DNA of 64,000 nt from Olivibacter jilunii (GTDB lineage: Bacteria; Bacteroidota; Bacteroidia; Sphingobacteriales; Sphingobacteriaceae): NCBI RefSeq assembly GCF_900607235.1, contig NZ_LR027855.1:211821-275820 (forward strand), in the 5' to 3' direction. Under the pieces are notes generated by a model. It was not told the DNA's origin and made no database searches. It was given only the letters and a program-made list of their open reading frames with translations. The first letter of the stretch is position 1. The number at the start of each line of letters is the position of its first letter. This document shows positions 17,801-25,614 of this stretch, one piece after another. The position numbers and the translations under genes are program-made.

Positions 17801-18931
17801 TTAGCTAAGGTAAACGTTTGCCTCTCTTTTCACAAGATCTCGCAACAATTCTTCATGCTTTTCGATCTCAATTACCAATCTCATCTGAGCCTTTGTCCGT
17901 TGCAAATTATGTGTAGGATGGCTTATTTTATAATAGGTATCTCCGTTAAGGTAATCCGTTAAAAACCGGATCATCTGCATATAAGGAAGCAATAACACAC
18001 CATCCACCAAAGACTTAATTTCCATTGGATATAAAAAGTGGTGCGCTGTTTCCAGGTATCCCTTCGTATAAGCTTCAAACAAAGGAATGTTCAGTTTTAT
18101 CCTATCAAGATCAGCCTCATCTTCCGCGGCTGAATTAATAATCGTTCGGATCGCGTCACCAAAGTCATACGCTACATAACCGGGCATAACGGTGTCCAAA
18201 TCGATTACGCATTGTGCTTTGTCCTCTTTATTCAAAAGCACATTGTTAAATTTAGTATCATTATGGGTAATTCTAAGCGGAATTTGGGATTTTGCTGCCA
18301 TATTTAAAATGGTATTCATCTTATTTTCCCGCTCCTGTATAAAATCGATTTCTGATCGAACTTCATCTACCCTACTAGCCATATTCTTGTTAATAGCGTC
18401 TCTAAAATCTCTTAACCTGCTGGCTATATTTAGAAAATTCGGTATAACCTCATGAACATCAAGCGGATTCAAATCAGACAACATTGCTTGAAAGTTCCCA
18501 AATGCACGTCCGCCTTCTCTCGCTTGCTGTATCGTTTCTACAATATCATACGATTTCGTGTTTTCTATAAGAATAAATATACGCCAGTAGTTATTCCTTT
18601 CATCTTTAAAAAAAAGATCGCCATTTTTTGTAGGAACAGGGGTAAGTACTTTTCCCTCGGCATCTTTCTCGTTTTGTCCGATCAATTTATGTTTGATATG
18701 ATTACATACCAACGCTATGTTCTGCATCAGGTGTTCAACGTTTTTAAAAACATGATTATTAATACGCTGTAGCATATAATTAGGTCCCTCTTCCAAGTCT
18801 GTGCATATTCTATAAGTATCGTTAATATGGCCCGAACCGAAAGGTTCTATATCAACGGCTTTACCTTTAATCGCAAAAAAATTCACAATAGGCAAAAATT
18901 CAGCGGCCTTGTTGTTTGGCATGTCTATCAT
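17801..18931 (-). CDS. phosphotransferase family protein, NahK-like sugar 1-kinase
   Basis: 376 residues of the aminoglycoside phosphotransferase/choline kinase fold. GSGHINDTYRI is the nucleotide-binding loop, LQRINNHVFKNVEHLMQNI (in pieces QRINNHVFKN, EHLMQNI) is typical of the NahK group, RITHNDTKFNNVLL holds the catalytic Asp and VIDLDTVMPGYVAYDFGDAIR the Mg-binding Asp. NahK phosphorylates GlcNAc or GalNAc at C1. The substrate here is inferred from the divergent GH109-type neighbour. Start at 18931; an alternative ATG lies at 18922. Confidence 0.82.
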   Translation of the reverse strand: MIDMPNNKAAEFLPIVNFFAIKGKAVDIEPFGSGHINDTYRICTDLEEGPNYMLQRINNHVFKNVEHLMQNIALVCNHIKHKLIGQNEKDAEGKVLTPVPTKNGDLFFKDERNNYWRIFILIENTKSYDIVETIQQAREGGRAFGNFQAMLSDLNPLDVHEVIPNFLNIASRLRDFRDAINKNMASRVDEVRSEIDFIQERENKMNTILNMAAKSQIPLRITHNDTKFNNVLLNKEDKAQCVIDLDTVMPGYVAYDFGDAIRTIINSAAEDEADLDRIKLNIPLFEAYTKGYLETAHHFLYPMEIKSLVDGVLLLPYMQMIRFLTDYLNGDTYYKISHPTHNLQRTKAQMRLVIEIEKHEELLRDLVKREANVYLS

Positions 18932-18971
18932 TAAGTGTATAAAAACTTGAAGTTGAAAATTAATATCGTCT

Positions 18972-19001
18972 TAAAACTAGTTTCTCTATAATTTGATGCA
19001 A
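18972..19001 (-). promoter_or_regulatory. candidate promoter of the kinase/CBM9 operon
   Basis: On the minus strand TTG (19001-18999), 19 bases, then TAGTTTTA (18979-18972), one mismatch from TAnnTTTG. It lies just beyond the LacI-type boxes at 19043-19084. Confidence 0.35.
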
Positions 19002-19042
19002 TATGCGAAAATGAAAAACAACTTCATACATAATTAAAAACA

Positions 19043-19084
19043 CAACCGATTGCGCAATTTTTTTGAAAATAGAGCAATCGGTTG
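19043..19084. promoter_or_regulatory. paired LacI-type operator boxes
   Basis: CAACCGATTGC (19043-19053) and its exact reverse complement GCAATCGGTTG (19074-19084). Each box has the LacI-family core (A)AnCGnTT-like CAAYCGRTTG; centres are 32 bp apart, about three helical turns. They lie between divergent promoters and could repress both sides, possibly through the LacI protein encoded at 27346-28383. Confidence 0.6.
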
Positions 19085-19111
19085 CATAGGATTTTATTAA
19101 AAATGTTTTTC

Positions 19112-19119
19112 TATGTTTG
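19112..19119 (+). promoter_or_regulatory. -7 box for the GH109-type gene
   Basis: TATGTTTG matches TAnnTTTG, 66 bases before the ATG. The corresponding -33 position (about 19089) has no TTG and directly abuts the second LacI-type box. Confidence 0.4.
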
Positions 19120-19185
19120 TTCAAGAGAGCGCATTCTAATTTATGAAGACGCCGAACAATATCCTAATAATCAAAAGAACACCTA

Positions 19186-20535
19186 ATGGATAGAAGAAAT
19201 TTCATAAAGTCAGGCTCCATTGCAGCGGCTGCAACAAGTATACTACCTGATACTCCGCTTTTTGCTCAAAATAATAAAAAAATACGCCTGGCCTTTATTG
19301 GCGTTGGATTAAGAGGAAGAAACCATGTGGCCCTGGCCTTAAGAAGGGAGGATATCGATGTAGTTGCCATCTGTGACATTCAAGAAGAATCACTGGCAAG
19401 TTGCAGAAAGCAATTCCAAAAGGCAAATAAAAAATTGCCGAAAGAATATACCGGTGGCGTGGATGCTTATAAAAAATTGCTTGAAAAAGAGAAATTAGAT
19501 GCCGTTGTGATAGCCACCCCTTGGCAATTTCATAAAGATCAGGCAGTGGACTCGATGAAGGCTGGGCTTTATGTAGGTTGTGAGGTTATTGCCGGCCTAA
19601 CTGTTGACGACCATTGGGAAGTTGTAAAAACGTCGGAACAGACCGGAAAGCCTTATATGACCTTGGAAAATGTTTGTTATCGACGAGATGTCATGGCGGT
19701 TCTTAATATGGTAAGGCAAAACCTTTTTGGTGAATTGATTCATTTAGAAGGTGGTTATCAGCATGACTTAAGGGAGGTCCTTTTTAACAATGGCAAGCAA
19801 CCCTATGGTGGAGGTGTGGAATATGGGGCCAAGGCAATGAGTGAGGCGCAATGGCGTACACAATTCAACATTGATCAAGATGGGGATCTCTATCCAACAC
19901 ATGGCTTGGGTCCTCTGATGCACTACGTCAACATTAACCACGGAAATCGAATGACCAATATGGTTTCCTTTTCGAGCAAGGCAAGAGGATTAGCAAATTA
20001 CGTACAAAAAACATCTCCCGGACATCCTAATGCAAAAATTCAATATAAAAATGGGGATGTAACGACAACGTTGATCAATTGTGCCAATGGCGAGACGCTG
20101 TTATTATCGCACGATGTTCATTTACCTCGCCCCTATTCAATTGGTTTTAGGGTTCAGGGTACGGAAGGTTTGTGGATGGATTTAAATAATGGCATATACA
20201 TCGAAGGTAAATCGGCAAAGGGACATGCGTGGGATGCAGCCGACGAGTGGTTAAAGAAATATGATCACCCTTTATGGGCTAAATATGCAAATGATGCTGC
20301 CGGCGCGGGGCATGGTGGAATGGACTGGTTTGTTTTTAATGCTTTTATTGAGTCGGTAAAACAAAACAGACAAACACCAATTGATGTCTACGATTCTGTT
20401 AGCATGAGTGTTATTACACCATTATCGACATTATCCTTAGCCGAAGGGAACAAATCAGTCGAAATACCTGATTTTACGAATGGAAAATGGAAAGAACGCA
20501 AAGTGGTGTTCGCTCTTGATGATAGTGGCTTTTAA
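19186..20535 (+). CDS. Gfo/Idh/MocA-fold protein, glycoside hydrolase family 109 type
   Basis: 449 residues. The start MDRRNFIKSGSIAAAATS is a Tat-type signal with twin arginines, so the folded, NAD-loaded protein is exported. The NAD-binding motif GVGLRGRNH is near residue 37 and WQFHKDQA, THGLGPLMHYVNI and GAGHGGMDWFV match GH109 alpha-N-acetylgalactosaminidases, which hydrolyse by an NAD-dependent oxidation/elimination route. Related oxidoreductases share the fold, so activity is inferred. Divergent NahK-like kinase would handle the released amino sugar. Confidence 0.8.
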   Translation: MDRRNFIKSGSIAAAATSILPDTPLFAQNNKKIRLAFIGVGLRGRNHVALALRREDIDVVAICDIQEESLASCRKQFQKANKKLPKEYTGGVDAYKKLLEKEKLDAVVIATPWQFHKDQAVDSMKAGLYVGCEVIAGLTVDDHWEVVKTSEQTGKPYMTLENVCYRRDVMAVLNMVRQNLFGELIHLEGGYQHDLREVLFNNGKQPYGGGVEYGAKAMSEAQWRTQFNIDQDGDLYPTHGLGPLMHYVNINHGNRMTNMVSFSSKARGLANYVQKTSPGHPNAKIQYKNGDVTTTLINCANGETLLLSHDVHLPRPYSIGFRVQGTEGLWMDLNNGIYIEGKSAKGHAWDAADEWLKKYDHPLWAKYANDAAGAGHGGMDWFVFNAFIESVKQNRQTPIDVYDSVSMSVITPLSTLSLAEGNKSVEIPDFTNGKWKERKVVFALDDSGF

Positions 20536-20559
20536 GCCATCGTGTTTGGATAATTGGTT

Positions 20560-20589
20560 GAGCTGTGGAGGGGACTCCACAGCTTTTTT
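20560..20589 (+). terminator. intrinsic terminator after the GH109-type gene
   Basis: AGCTGTGGAG (20561-20570) pairs perfectly with CTCCACAGCT (20575-20584) around GGGA, followed by T5. Located 25 bases after the stop. Confidence 0.88.
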
Positions 20590-20771
20590 ATTTACAGTTG
20601 GGCGTTTATATTAAGGAACGTTTTTCTTATTCAACCTTTTTCATCACTTGTTAATTCTTAATGGCATTCAAAATTCCCTAGGGGAAGATTTCTTGATAAA
20701 ATTTAGCAAACCAAAGAACATAGTGGCAAAAAACGTCCTTACAATGTGCTTTCCGTATAGATTACTAGGGG

Positions 20772-20805
20772 TTGACAAGCAACATGAAAAAAATAGTTAC
20801 CTTTG
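20772..20805 (+). promoter_or_regulatory. queE promoter
   Basis: TTGACA (20772-20777), 20 bases, TACCTTTG (20798-20805): exact -33/-7 match for the Bacteroidota housekeeping promoter. The -7 box ends seven bases before the ATG at 20813, so the transcript should be leaderless or nearly so. It also excludes the upstream extension of the reading frame to 20648. Confidence 0.8.
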
Positions 20806-20812
20806 CACCATT

Positions 20813-21436
20813 ATGTCAAAACAGGTTCCAGCAGACGGTACGCTTCTTCCGCTCATGGAAGAATTTTATACGATTCAGGGCGAGGGTTATCACACAGGAA
20901 AGGCAGCTTATTTTATACGTTTAGGGGGCTGTGATGTGGGTTGTCATTGGTGCGATGTCAAAGAAAGCTGGGATGCTGAACTACATCCTTTAACAAAAGC
21001 AGATGATATCATAAGAAACGCAGCGCGATATCCTGCCAAAACCGTGGTGATTACCGGGGGCGAACCGTTGATTTACAATTTGGACTACTTAACCAGGGGA
21101 TTACAAGATGCGGGCATTAAAACCTTCATTGAAACCTCCGGTGCTTACCCATTAAGTGGTCATTGGGACTGGGTTTGTTTATCTCCCAAGAAATTTAAGG
21201 CACCACTCCCCGACGTTATTGAGGCTGCCGGCGAGCTAAAAGTAATCGTTTTTAACAAAAGTGATTTTGAATGGGCTGAACGATATGCTGCCCAAATTCC
21301 CGTCGGCAGGAAGTTATACCTACAGCCTGAGTGGTCTAAAGCGGCTCAGATGACGCCCCTTATTATTGACTATGTAAAGGAAAACCCCAAGTGGGAAATT
21401 TCTTTGCAAACCCATAAGTATCTTAATATCCCCTAG
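20813..21436 (+). CDS. queE: 7-carboxy-7-deazaguanine synthase (radical SAM)
   Basis: 207 residues from the ATG at 20813, chosen because a strong promoter overlaps the longer frame. QueE converts carboxy-tetrahydropterin to 7-carboxy-7-deazaguanine in queuosine biosynthesis. MEEFYTIQGEGYHTGK is the family N-terminal signature; the radical SAM cluster ligands are in CDVGCHWCDV, a CX3CX2C spacing; VITGGEPL is the SAM-binding GGE motif. The family is short and this length fits. No other que genes are adjacent. Confidence 0.92.
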   Translation: MSKQVPADGTLLPLMEEFYTIQGEGYHTGKAAYFIRLGGCDVGCHWCDVKESWDAELHPLTKADDIIRNAARYPAKTVVITGGEPLIYNLDYLTRGLQDAGIKTFIETSGAYPLSGHWDWVCLSPKKFKAPLPDVIEAAGELKVIVFNKSDFEWAERYAAQIPVGRKLYLQPEWSKAAQMTPLIIDYVKENPKWEISLQTHKYLNIP

Positions 21437-21489
21437 CAAAAAACAAAAAAGGCATAAAATATTATATCTTAGTGTAAGATTTGGAGCCT

Positions 21490-23442
21490 ATGCTAAGATA
21501 TCTTCACTGTATGCGCCTATTTTTTTTATTTTGCCTATTTTATAACAGCTTATCCTTTTTTTGCTCCAAACTGGGTGCCCAGCAGCTGAATCCTTCAACA
21601 AGCAAGTCAAAAAAACTTTTTGAAGAAGCCGCGAGATTTTTGAGCAGAAATGATTTTACCAATGCCACTATACGTTTGGAACAGCTTCTGAACGACGATA
21701 GTCTTTTCATTACTGCACGCCAGCAATTAGCGGATATATATCTGCGTCAAAAAGAGTTTGAACAAGCTGCCAAACATTATGAGATGGTTTCCAAACTAGC
21801 TTCGGATTTAACACCCTCCACTTGGTTTGGACTAGGCGAAAGTTTGCTGAACTTAGGCGCTTATGCGGCATCCAAACAAGCTTTGACAACTTACCTCAGC
21901 AAGGTATCAACACAGACTAATCAACGGAAGGCTATTGCGCAAAAATATTTAGCGGATTGCAATTTCAGTTTAAGCGAGCGCAAAAACACTCAGCTGCTAA
22001 ATATTCACAACATGGGTGCTTCAATTAATTCAGCGGATGATGAATATTTTCCTATGCTGACGGCCGACCGCTCTTCTATTATTTTTACGCGTCAAAAAAA
22101 GGGCGGTTTAGAATATATTTATGTCAGTCAATATCAAGATAGCGCATGGAAACAGGCCCTTCCCATTCCGGGAAAAGTTAATACCGAGTCATACAGTGAA
22201 GGAGCGCATTGTATTTCTCCCGACGGACGGTATTTGTTTTTTACGGGCTGCAATAAACCCGACGGTAAGGGAAGTTGTGACATTTACATATCCCATTGGG
22301 AAGGCAGTGCCTGGGGCATCCCTCATAATTTAGGTTCACCAATTAATACCGGTTCTTGGGAGGCACAGCCAGCAATTAGTCCGGACGGAAACACACTGTA
22401 TTTCGTTAGCAACCGCAAAGGAGGATTTGGAGGAAACGATATCTGGTATAGCACCCTTCAGCAAGATGGCTCTTGGGGAGTACCGCAAAACATGGGTGAC
22501 AAGGTCAATACATCGTTTGACGAAAGCACACCCTTTATCCATGCTGATAACGAAACACTTTATTTTGCCTCTAACGGATGGCCGGGCTTCGGTAATAAAG
22601 ACCTTTTTATCAGTAAGCTTGATCATGAAGGGAATAGACTATCTCCGGTCAATATGGGTACACCTATTAATGATCACCTGGAGCAACGTGCGCTCACTGT
22701 TAGTTTAGATGGCTCAACCGCTTACTTCGCAGCTGAAAGACCGGGTGGCAAAGGCGGACTTGACATATATACATGCCTCCTGACTGAGCATCTAAGACCT
22801 ACTGCTGTTGCCTATGTTAAAGGACGCGTATTTGATAAAACAACCGGTAATGCCGTAAAAGCAGCGGTCAAGCTGACCGATTTAAAGAACAAGAAGCGAA
22901 CATTCTATTCAGAAGTGGATTACCTCGATGGTACTTTTCTAGTACCGCTCCCGGTAGGAAGTGAATATGCGTTGCACGTATTGCATCCTGAATATCTATT
23001 TTACAGTCAACATTTCGCTTTAGCAGACACGCTCACAGAAAAAGACATTTATGCTGTCAAAGTCGGTCTAGAACGAATTAGTTCAGGACGATCCGCCATT
23101 TTAAATAATATTTTCTTTCCTACCAACGGTTATGAGCTTCTTCCTACATCAGAAAGCGACCTAATGGAGTTATTTCAGTTACTACAACATAACAAACATA
23201 TCCGGATAGAGATAACAGGTCATACCGATAATACAGGCTCCGCACAAGCCAATCAGGTACTTTCGGAAAAACGGGCGCTTGCTGTTTACGCTTATTTACT
23301 GAGTAAAGGTATAGACAAAACCCGGTTGGCGTATAAAGGCTACGGACAGAATAATCCGATTGCCGACAACACGACGGAAAAGGGTAAACAGCAAAACAGA
23401 AGAACAGAATTTAAGATTATCGCAACAGATTATGGCAAATGA
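21490..23442 (+). CDS. OmpA family protein with TPR and PD40 beta-propeller repeats
   Basis: About 650 residues. A signal peptide precedes TPR-like helices (about 30-145), then WD40-like PD40 repeats (about 180-400; several S-P-D-G-x-x-L-Y/F-F units such as ISPDGRYLFF and ISPDGNTLYF), a carboxypeptidase-regulatory-like fold (about 430-500) and a C-terminal OmpA/Pal domain (about 525-650) with ITGHTDNTGS and RRTEF for peptidoglycan binding. Such proteins anchor outer-membrane assemblies in Bacteroidota. Frame begins with TTG at 21481; ATGs at 21490 and 21511 are both possible. Overlaps the next gene by 11 bases. Confidence 0.88.
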   Translation: MLRYLHCMRLFFLFCLFYNSLSFFCSKLGAQQLNPSTSKSKKLFEEAARFLSRNDFTNATIRLEQLLNDDSLFITARQQLADIYLRQKEFEQAAKHYEMVSKLASDLTPSTWFGLGESLLNLGAYAASKQALTTYLSKVSTQTNQRKAIAQKYLADCNFSLSERKNTQLLNIHNMGASINSADDEYFPMLTADRSSIIFTRQKKGGLEYIYVSQYQDSAWKQALPIPGKVNTESYSEGAHCISPDGRYLFFTGCNKPDGKGSCDIYISHWEGSAWGIPHNLGSPINTGSWEAQPAISPDGNTLYFVSNRKGGFGGNDIWYSTLQQDGSWGVPQNMGDKVNTSFDESTPFIHADNETLYFASNGWPGFGNKDLFISKLDHEGNRLSPVNMGTPINDHLEQRALTVSLDGSTAYFAAERPGGKGGLDIYTCLLTEHLRPTAVAYVKGRVFDKTTGNAVKAAVKLTDLKNKKRTFYSEVDYLDGTFLVPLPVGSEYALHVLHPEYLFYSQHFALADTLTEKDIYAVKVGLERISSGRSAILNNIFFPTNGYELLPTSESDLMELFQLLQHNKHIRIEITGHTDNTGSAQANQVLSEKRALAVYAYLLSKGIDKTRLAYKGYGQNNPIADNTTEKGKQQNRRTEFKIIATDYGK

Positions 23443-24007
23443 TCAAGCATTAAGAGAAAAGATGATGCATTTAGGATTGCTTGAACCCTCTTTAAGCTTA
23501 TTTTGCAACGAGTTGGAAGAAGTAGATTATGAGAAAGGTTCGAGCATCATAAAAGCCGGCCGCACAGCACCGTATCTATATTTTATTTTGCAAGGGATAG
23601 CACGTGTATATATACAAACCGAAGAGAAAGAAACCGTGTTCTGCTTTTGCTTAGAAACCGATGTGCTGTTGTCTTATAACAGCTTTTTTAATGAAAGTCC
23701 GGGATACGAAACCATCGAGCTATTAGAAAACAGCACACTATTAAGAATAAGCCATCGTAACGTAAAAACACTTTGCGAAAATAATTTAGATATCGCCAAT
23801 TTTTTTAATCGGCTGATTGGCTCAGAACTGGTAAAAACGGAAGAGCGGCTGATAGGCACCCAATCGAAAACCGCAACCGAGCGCTATAATGAACTGATTA
23901 CGTTATCTCCTTCTATTGTTCAACGGGTACAATTGGGCTATATTGCGTCTTACTTAGGCGTCAGTCAGGTTACATTGAGCAGAATCAGGCGTAAAATGAA
24001 TCGGTAA
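23432..24007 (+). CDS. Crp/Fnr family transcriptional regulator
   Basis: 191 residues from the ATG at 23432; the frame is open 72 bases further up but that part copies the OmpA coding region in another frame. An N-terminal cyclic-nucleotide-binding-type domain (EKGSSIIKAGRTAPYLYFI in parts, with LQGIARVY) is followed by a C-terminal helix-turn-helix, LGYIASYLGVSQVTLSRIRR. The cAMP-binding PRSE-type pocket is not evident, so it may sense something else. Translation is coupled to the upstream OmpA gene by overlap; an SMR exporter follows after 85 bases. Confidence 0.88.
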   Translation: MANDQALREKMMHLGLLEPSLSLFCNELEEVDYEKGSSIIKAGRTAPYLYFILQGIARVYIQTEEKETVFCFCLETDVLLSYNSFFNESPGYETIELLENSTLLRISHRNVKTLCENNLDIANFFNRLIGSELVKTEERLIGTQSKTATERYNELITLSPSIVQRVQLGYIASYLGVSQVTLSRIRRKMNR

Positions 24008-24092
24008 CTTTCGATTGAATTATTTTTTAACATATGTAAAAAAAGCGCTGTATCCTATTACGGATATTTGCCAACACAAAAAACAAAATACT

Positions 24093-24410
24093 ATGGCTTG
24101 GTTTTATCTAATTATTGCGGGTCTATTTGAAGTAGGCTTTACTTCCTGTTTAAAGTTATCAAATAACTTTACCAACATTAAATGGTCCATCGGTTTTTTC
24201 ATTTGTATCACGCTGAGCTTTCTTCTTCTTAACAAAGCGATTCAGGATATTCCGATTGGCACGGGTTATGCTGTATGGACGGGTATTGGAGCTGTAGGAA
24301 CGGTTATTATGGGGATCATCCTATATAAAGAACCCTCTGATTTTTGGCGTCTATTTTTTATTTTCACCCTAATCGCTTCAATTATCGGTTTAAAAATGGT
24401 GTCGAAATAG
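24093..24410 (+). CDS. small multidrug resistance (SMR) family transporter, SugE/Gdx-like
   Basis: 105 residues, four predicted transmembrane helices, the standard SMR size. The essential membrane-embedded Glu is in IAGLFEVGF (about residue 14). GYAVWTGIGAVGT is the conserved TM3 motif. The AWFYLI-AGLFEV start resembles SugE/Gdx guanidinium exporters more than EmrE, but the two cannot be separated with certainty. Start moved from a TTG at 24015 to the ATG at 24093. No guanidine riboswitch was recognised in the short upstream gap. Confidence 0.87.
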   Translation: MAWFYLIIAGLFEVGFTSCLKLSNNFTNIKWSIGFFICITLSFLLLNKAIQDIPIGTGYAVWTGIGAVGTVIMGIILYKEPSDFWRLFFIFTLIASIIGLKMVSK

Positions 24411-24429
24411 AACAAAATATAGATATATG

Positions 24430-24455
24430 ACAAAAGGCGCCTAAGCGCCTTTTGT
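24430..24455. terminator. bidirectional intrinsic terminator
   Basis: ACAAAAGGCGC (24430-24440) pairs perfectly with GCGCCTTTTGT (24445-24455) around CTAA. It lies between the SMR gene and convergent trxB and provides a stem with A/T-rich flanks on both strands. Confidence 0.8.
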
Positions 24456-24475
24456 CTATAGCAAAATAAACTTTA

Positions 24476-25441
24476 TTAATCAGCAGTTTCTATAATGGCA
24501 TGCTCTTTAGCTGCTAAATATCGCTCGGCTTCCAACGCAGCCATACAGCCACTACCTGCAGCCGTTACCGCTTGCCGATAGATATGGTCTTGAACATCAC
24601 CTGCGGCAAAAACTCCCTCAACATTCGTTTGGGTACTATCAGCTTTTGTAATTAAATAACCCGATTCATCCATATCCAGCCATCCTTTGAAAATATCAGT
24701 GTTCGGTTTGTGGCCTATTGCTACGAAGAAACCTGTTATATCCAATACTTGATGTTCCTTTGTTTGATTATTGATGATTCGCAATCCATTAACAGTTTTA
24801 CCGTCTCCCAAAATCTCTTCTGCCTCTGTATTATAATGTATCTCTATATTTGGCGTATTGAAAACGCGATGTTGCATTGCTTTAGAAGCCCGAAACTCGT
24901 CTCTTCTAACCAACATATGTACTTTTCTACACAATTTAGCAAGGTAAGTAGCCTCTTCTGCTGCCGTATCTCCTGCTCCGACAATAGCCACATCTTGACC
25001 TTTGAAGAAAAATCCGTCACATACCGCACAAGCTGAAACACCAAATCCGTTGTACTTTTGCTCGCTATCTAAACCTAACCATTTTGCTGTAGCACCAGTT
25101 GCTATAATTACCGTATCGGCCGTTATTGTTTTGATTTCATCAATGACAACTTTATGAACCGGCCCTGAAAAATCTACACCGGTAGCATAACCAAACCGTA
25201 TATCGGTACCAAAACGTTCCGCTTGCTTTCTAAAATCTTCCATCATTTCCGGACCCATGATACCCGCCGGATAACCTGGAAAATTTTCAACATCCGTAGT
25301 TTGCGTTAGCTGTCCACCCGGAACAATACCTGTATACATAACGGGTTTTAAGTCAGCGCGCGCTGCATAAATAGCGGCCGTATATCCTGCTGGTCCCGAA
25401 CCTATAATTAAGCACTTAACGTGTTCTATTTCTTCAGTCAT
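24476..25441 (-). CDS. trxB: thioredoxin-disulfide reductase
   Basis: 321 residues from the ATG at 25441 (MTEEIEHVK); the frame opens with GTG at 25465 but a -7 box overlaps it. A flavoenzyme that reduces thioredoxin with NADPH. The FAD site GSGPAGYTAA is near residue 16, the redox-active pair is CAVC near 135-138, the NADPH loop is GAGDTAAEEA, and the second FAD contact is GVFAAGDVQDH. Single gene facing the SMR gene. Confidence 0.95.
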   Translation of the reverse strand: MTEEIEHVKCLIIGSGPAGYTAAIYAARADLKPVMYTGIVPGGQLTQTTDVENFPGYPAGIMGPEMMEDFRKQAERFGTDIRFGYATGVDFSGPVHKVVIDEIKTITADTVIIATGATAKWLGLDSEQKYNGFGVSACAVCDGFFFKGQDVAIVGAGDTAAEEATYLAKLCRKVHMLVRRDEFRASKAMQHRVFNTPNIEIHYNTEAEEILGDGKTVNGLRIINNQTKEHQVLDITGFFVAIGHKPNTDIFKGWLDMDESGYLITKADSTQTNVEGVFAAGDVQDHIYRQAVTAAGSGCMAALEAERYLAAKEHAIIETAD

Positions 25442-25464
25442 GTAAATTCTATTTTTTCTCGACA

Positions 25465-25472
25465 CAAAGATA
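25465..25472 (-). promoter_or_regulatory. -7 box for trxB
   Basis: TATCTTTG on the minus strand, 23 bases before the trxB ATG at 25441. TTG copies upstream are at 10 and 15 bases, not the expected 19-21. Confidence 0.4.
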
Positions 25473-25551
25473 CTGATTACATCAAAGCAATCCGTTTTCC
25501 TTTTGTAAATTTCTTATCTGCTGTTATCCGTAGACGTTAAGCGTCATTGCT

Positions 25552-25614
25552 TACACCCTACACCTCAAACCTCAACCTTCCATCTCCCACCTAAACCCGA
25601 TACCTCACACCTGC
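25552..25614. repeat. degenerate C-rich tandem repeat (ACCTCAA units)
   Basis: Around eight imperfect 6-8 base units such as CACCTCAAA, CCTCAACC and CCCACCTAAA fill the gap between trxB upstream DNA and the carboxylase stop, running a few codons into the carboxylase 3' end. Confidence 0.6.

Noticed and set aside
23360-23431. Upstream extension of the Crp-type regulator
   Set aside because: The 24 extra codons read through the OmpA domain in another frame; the ATG at 23432 fits family length.
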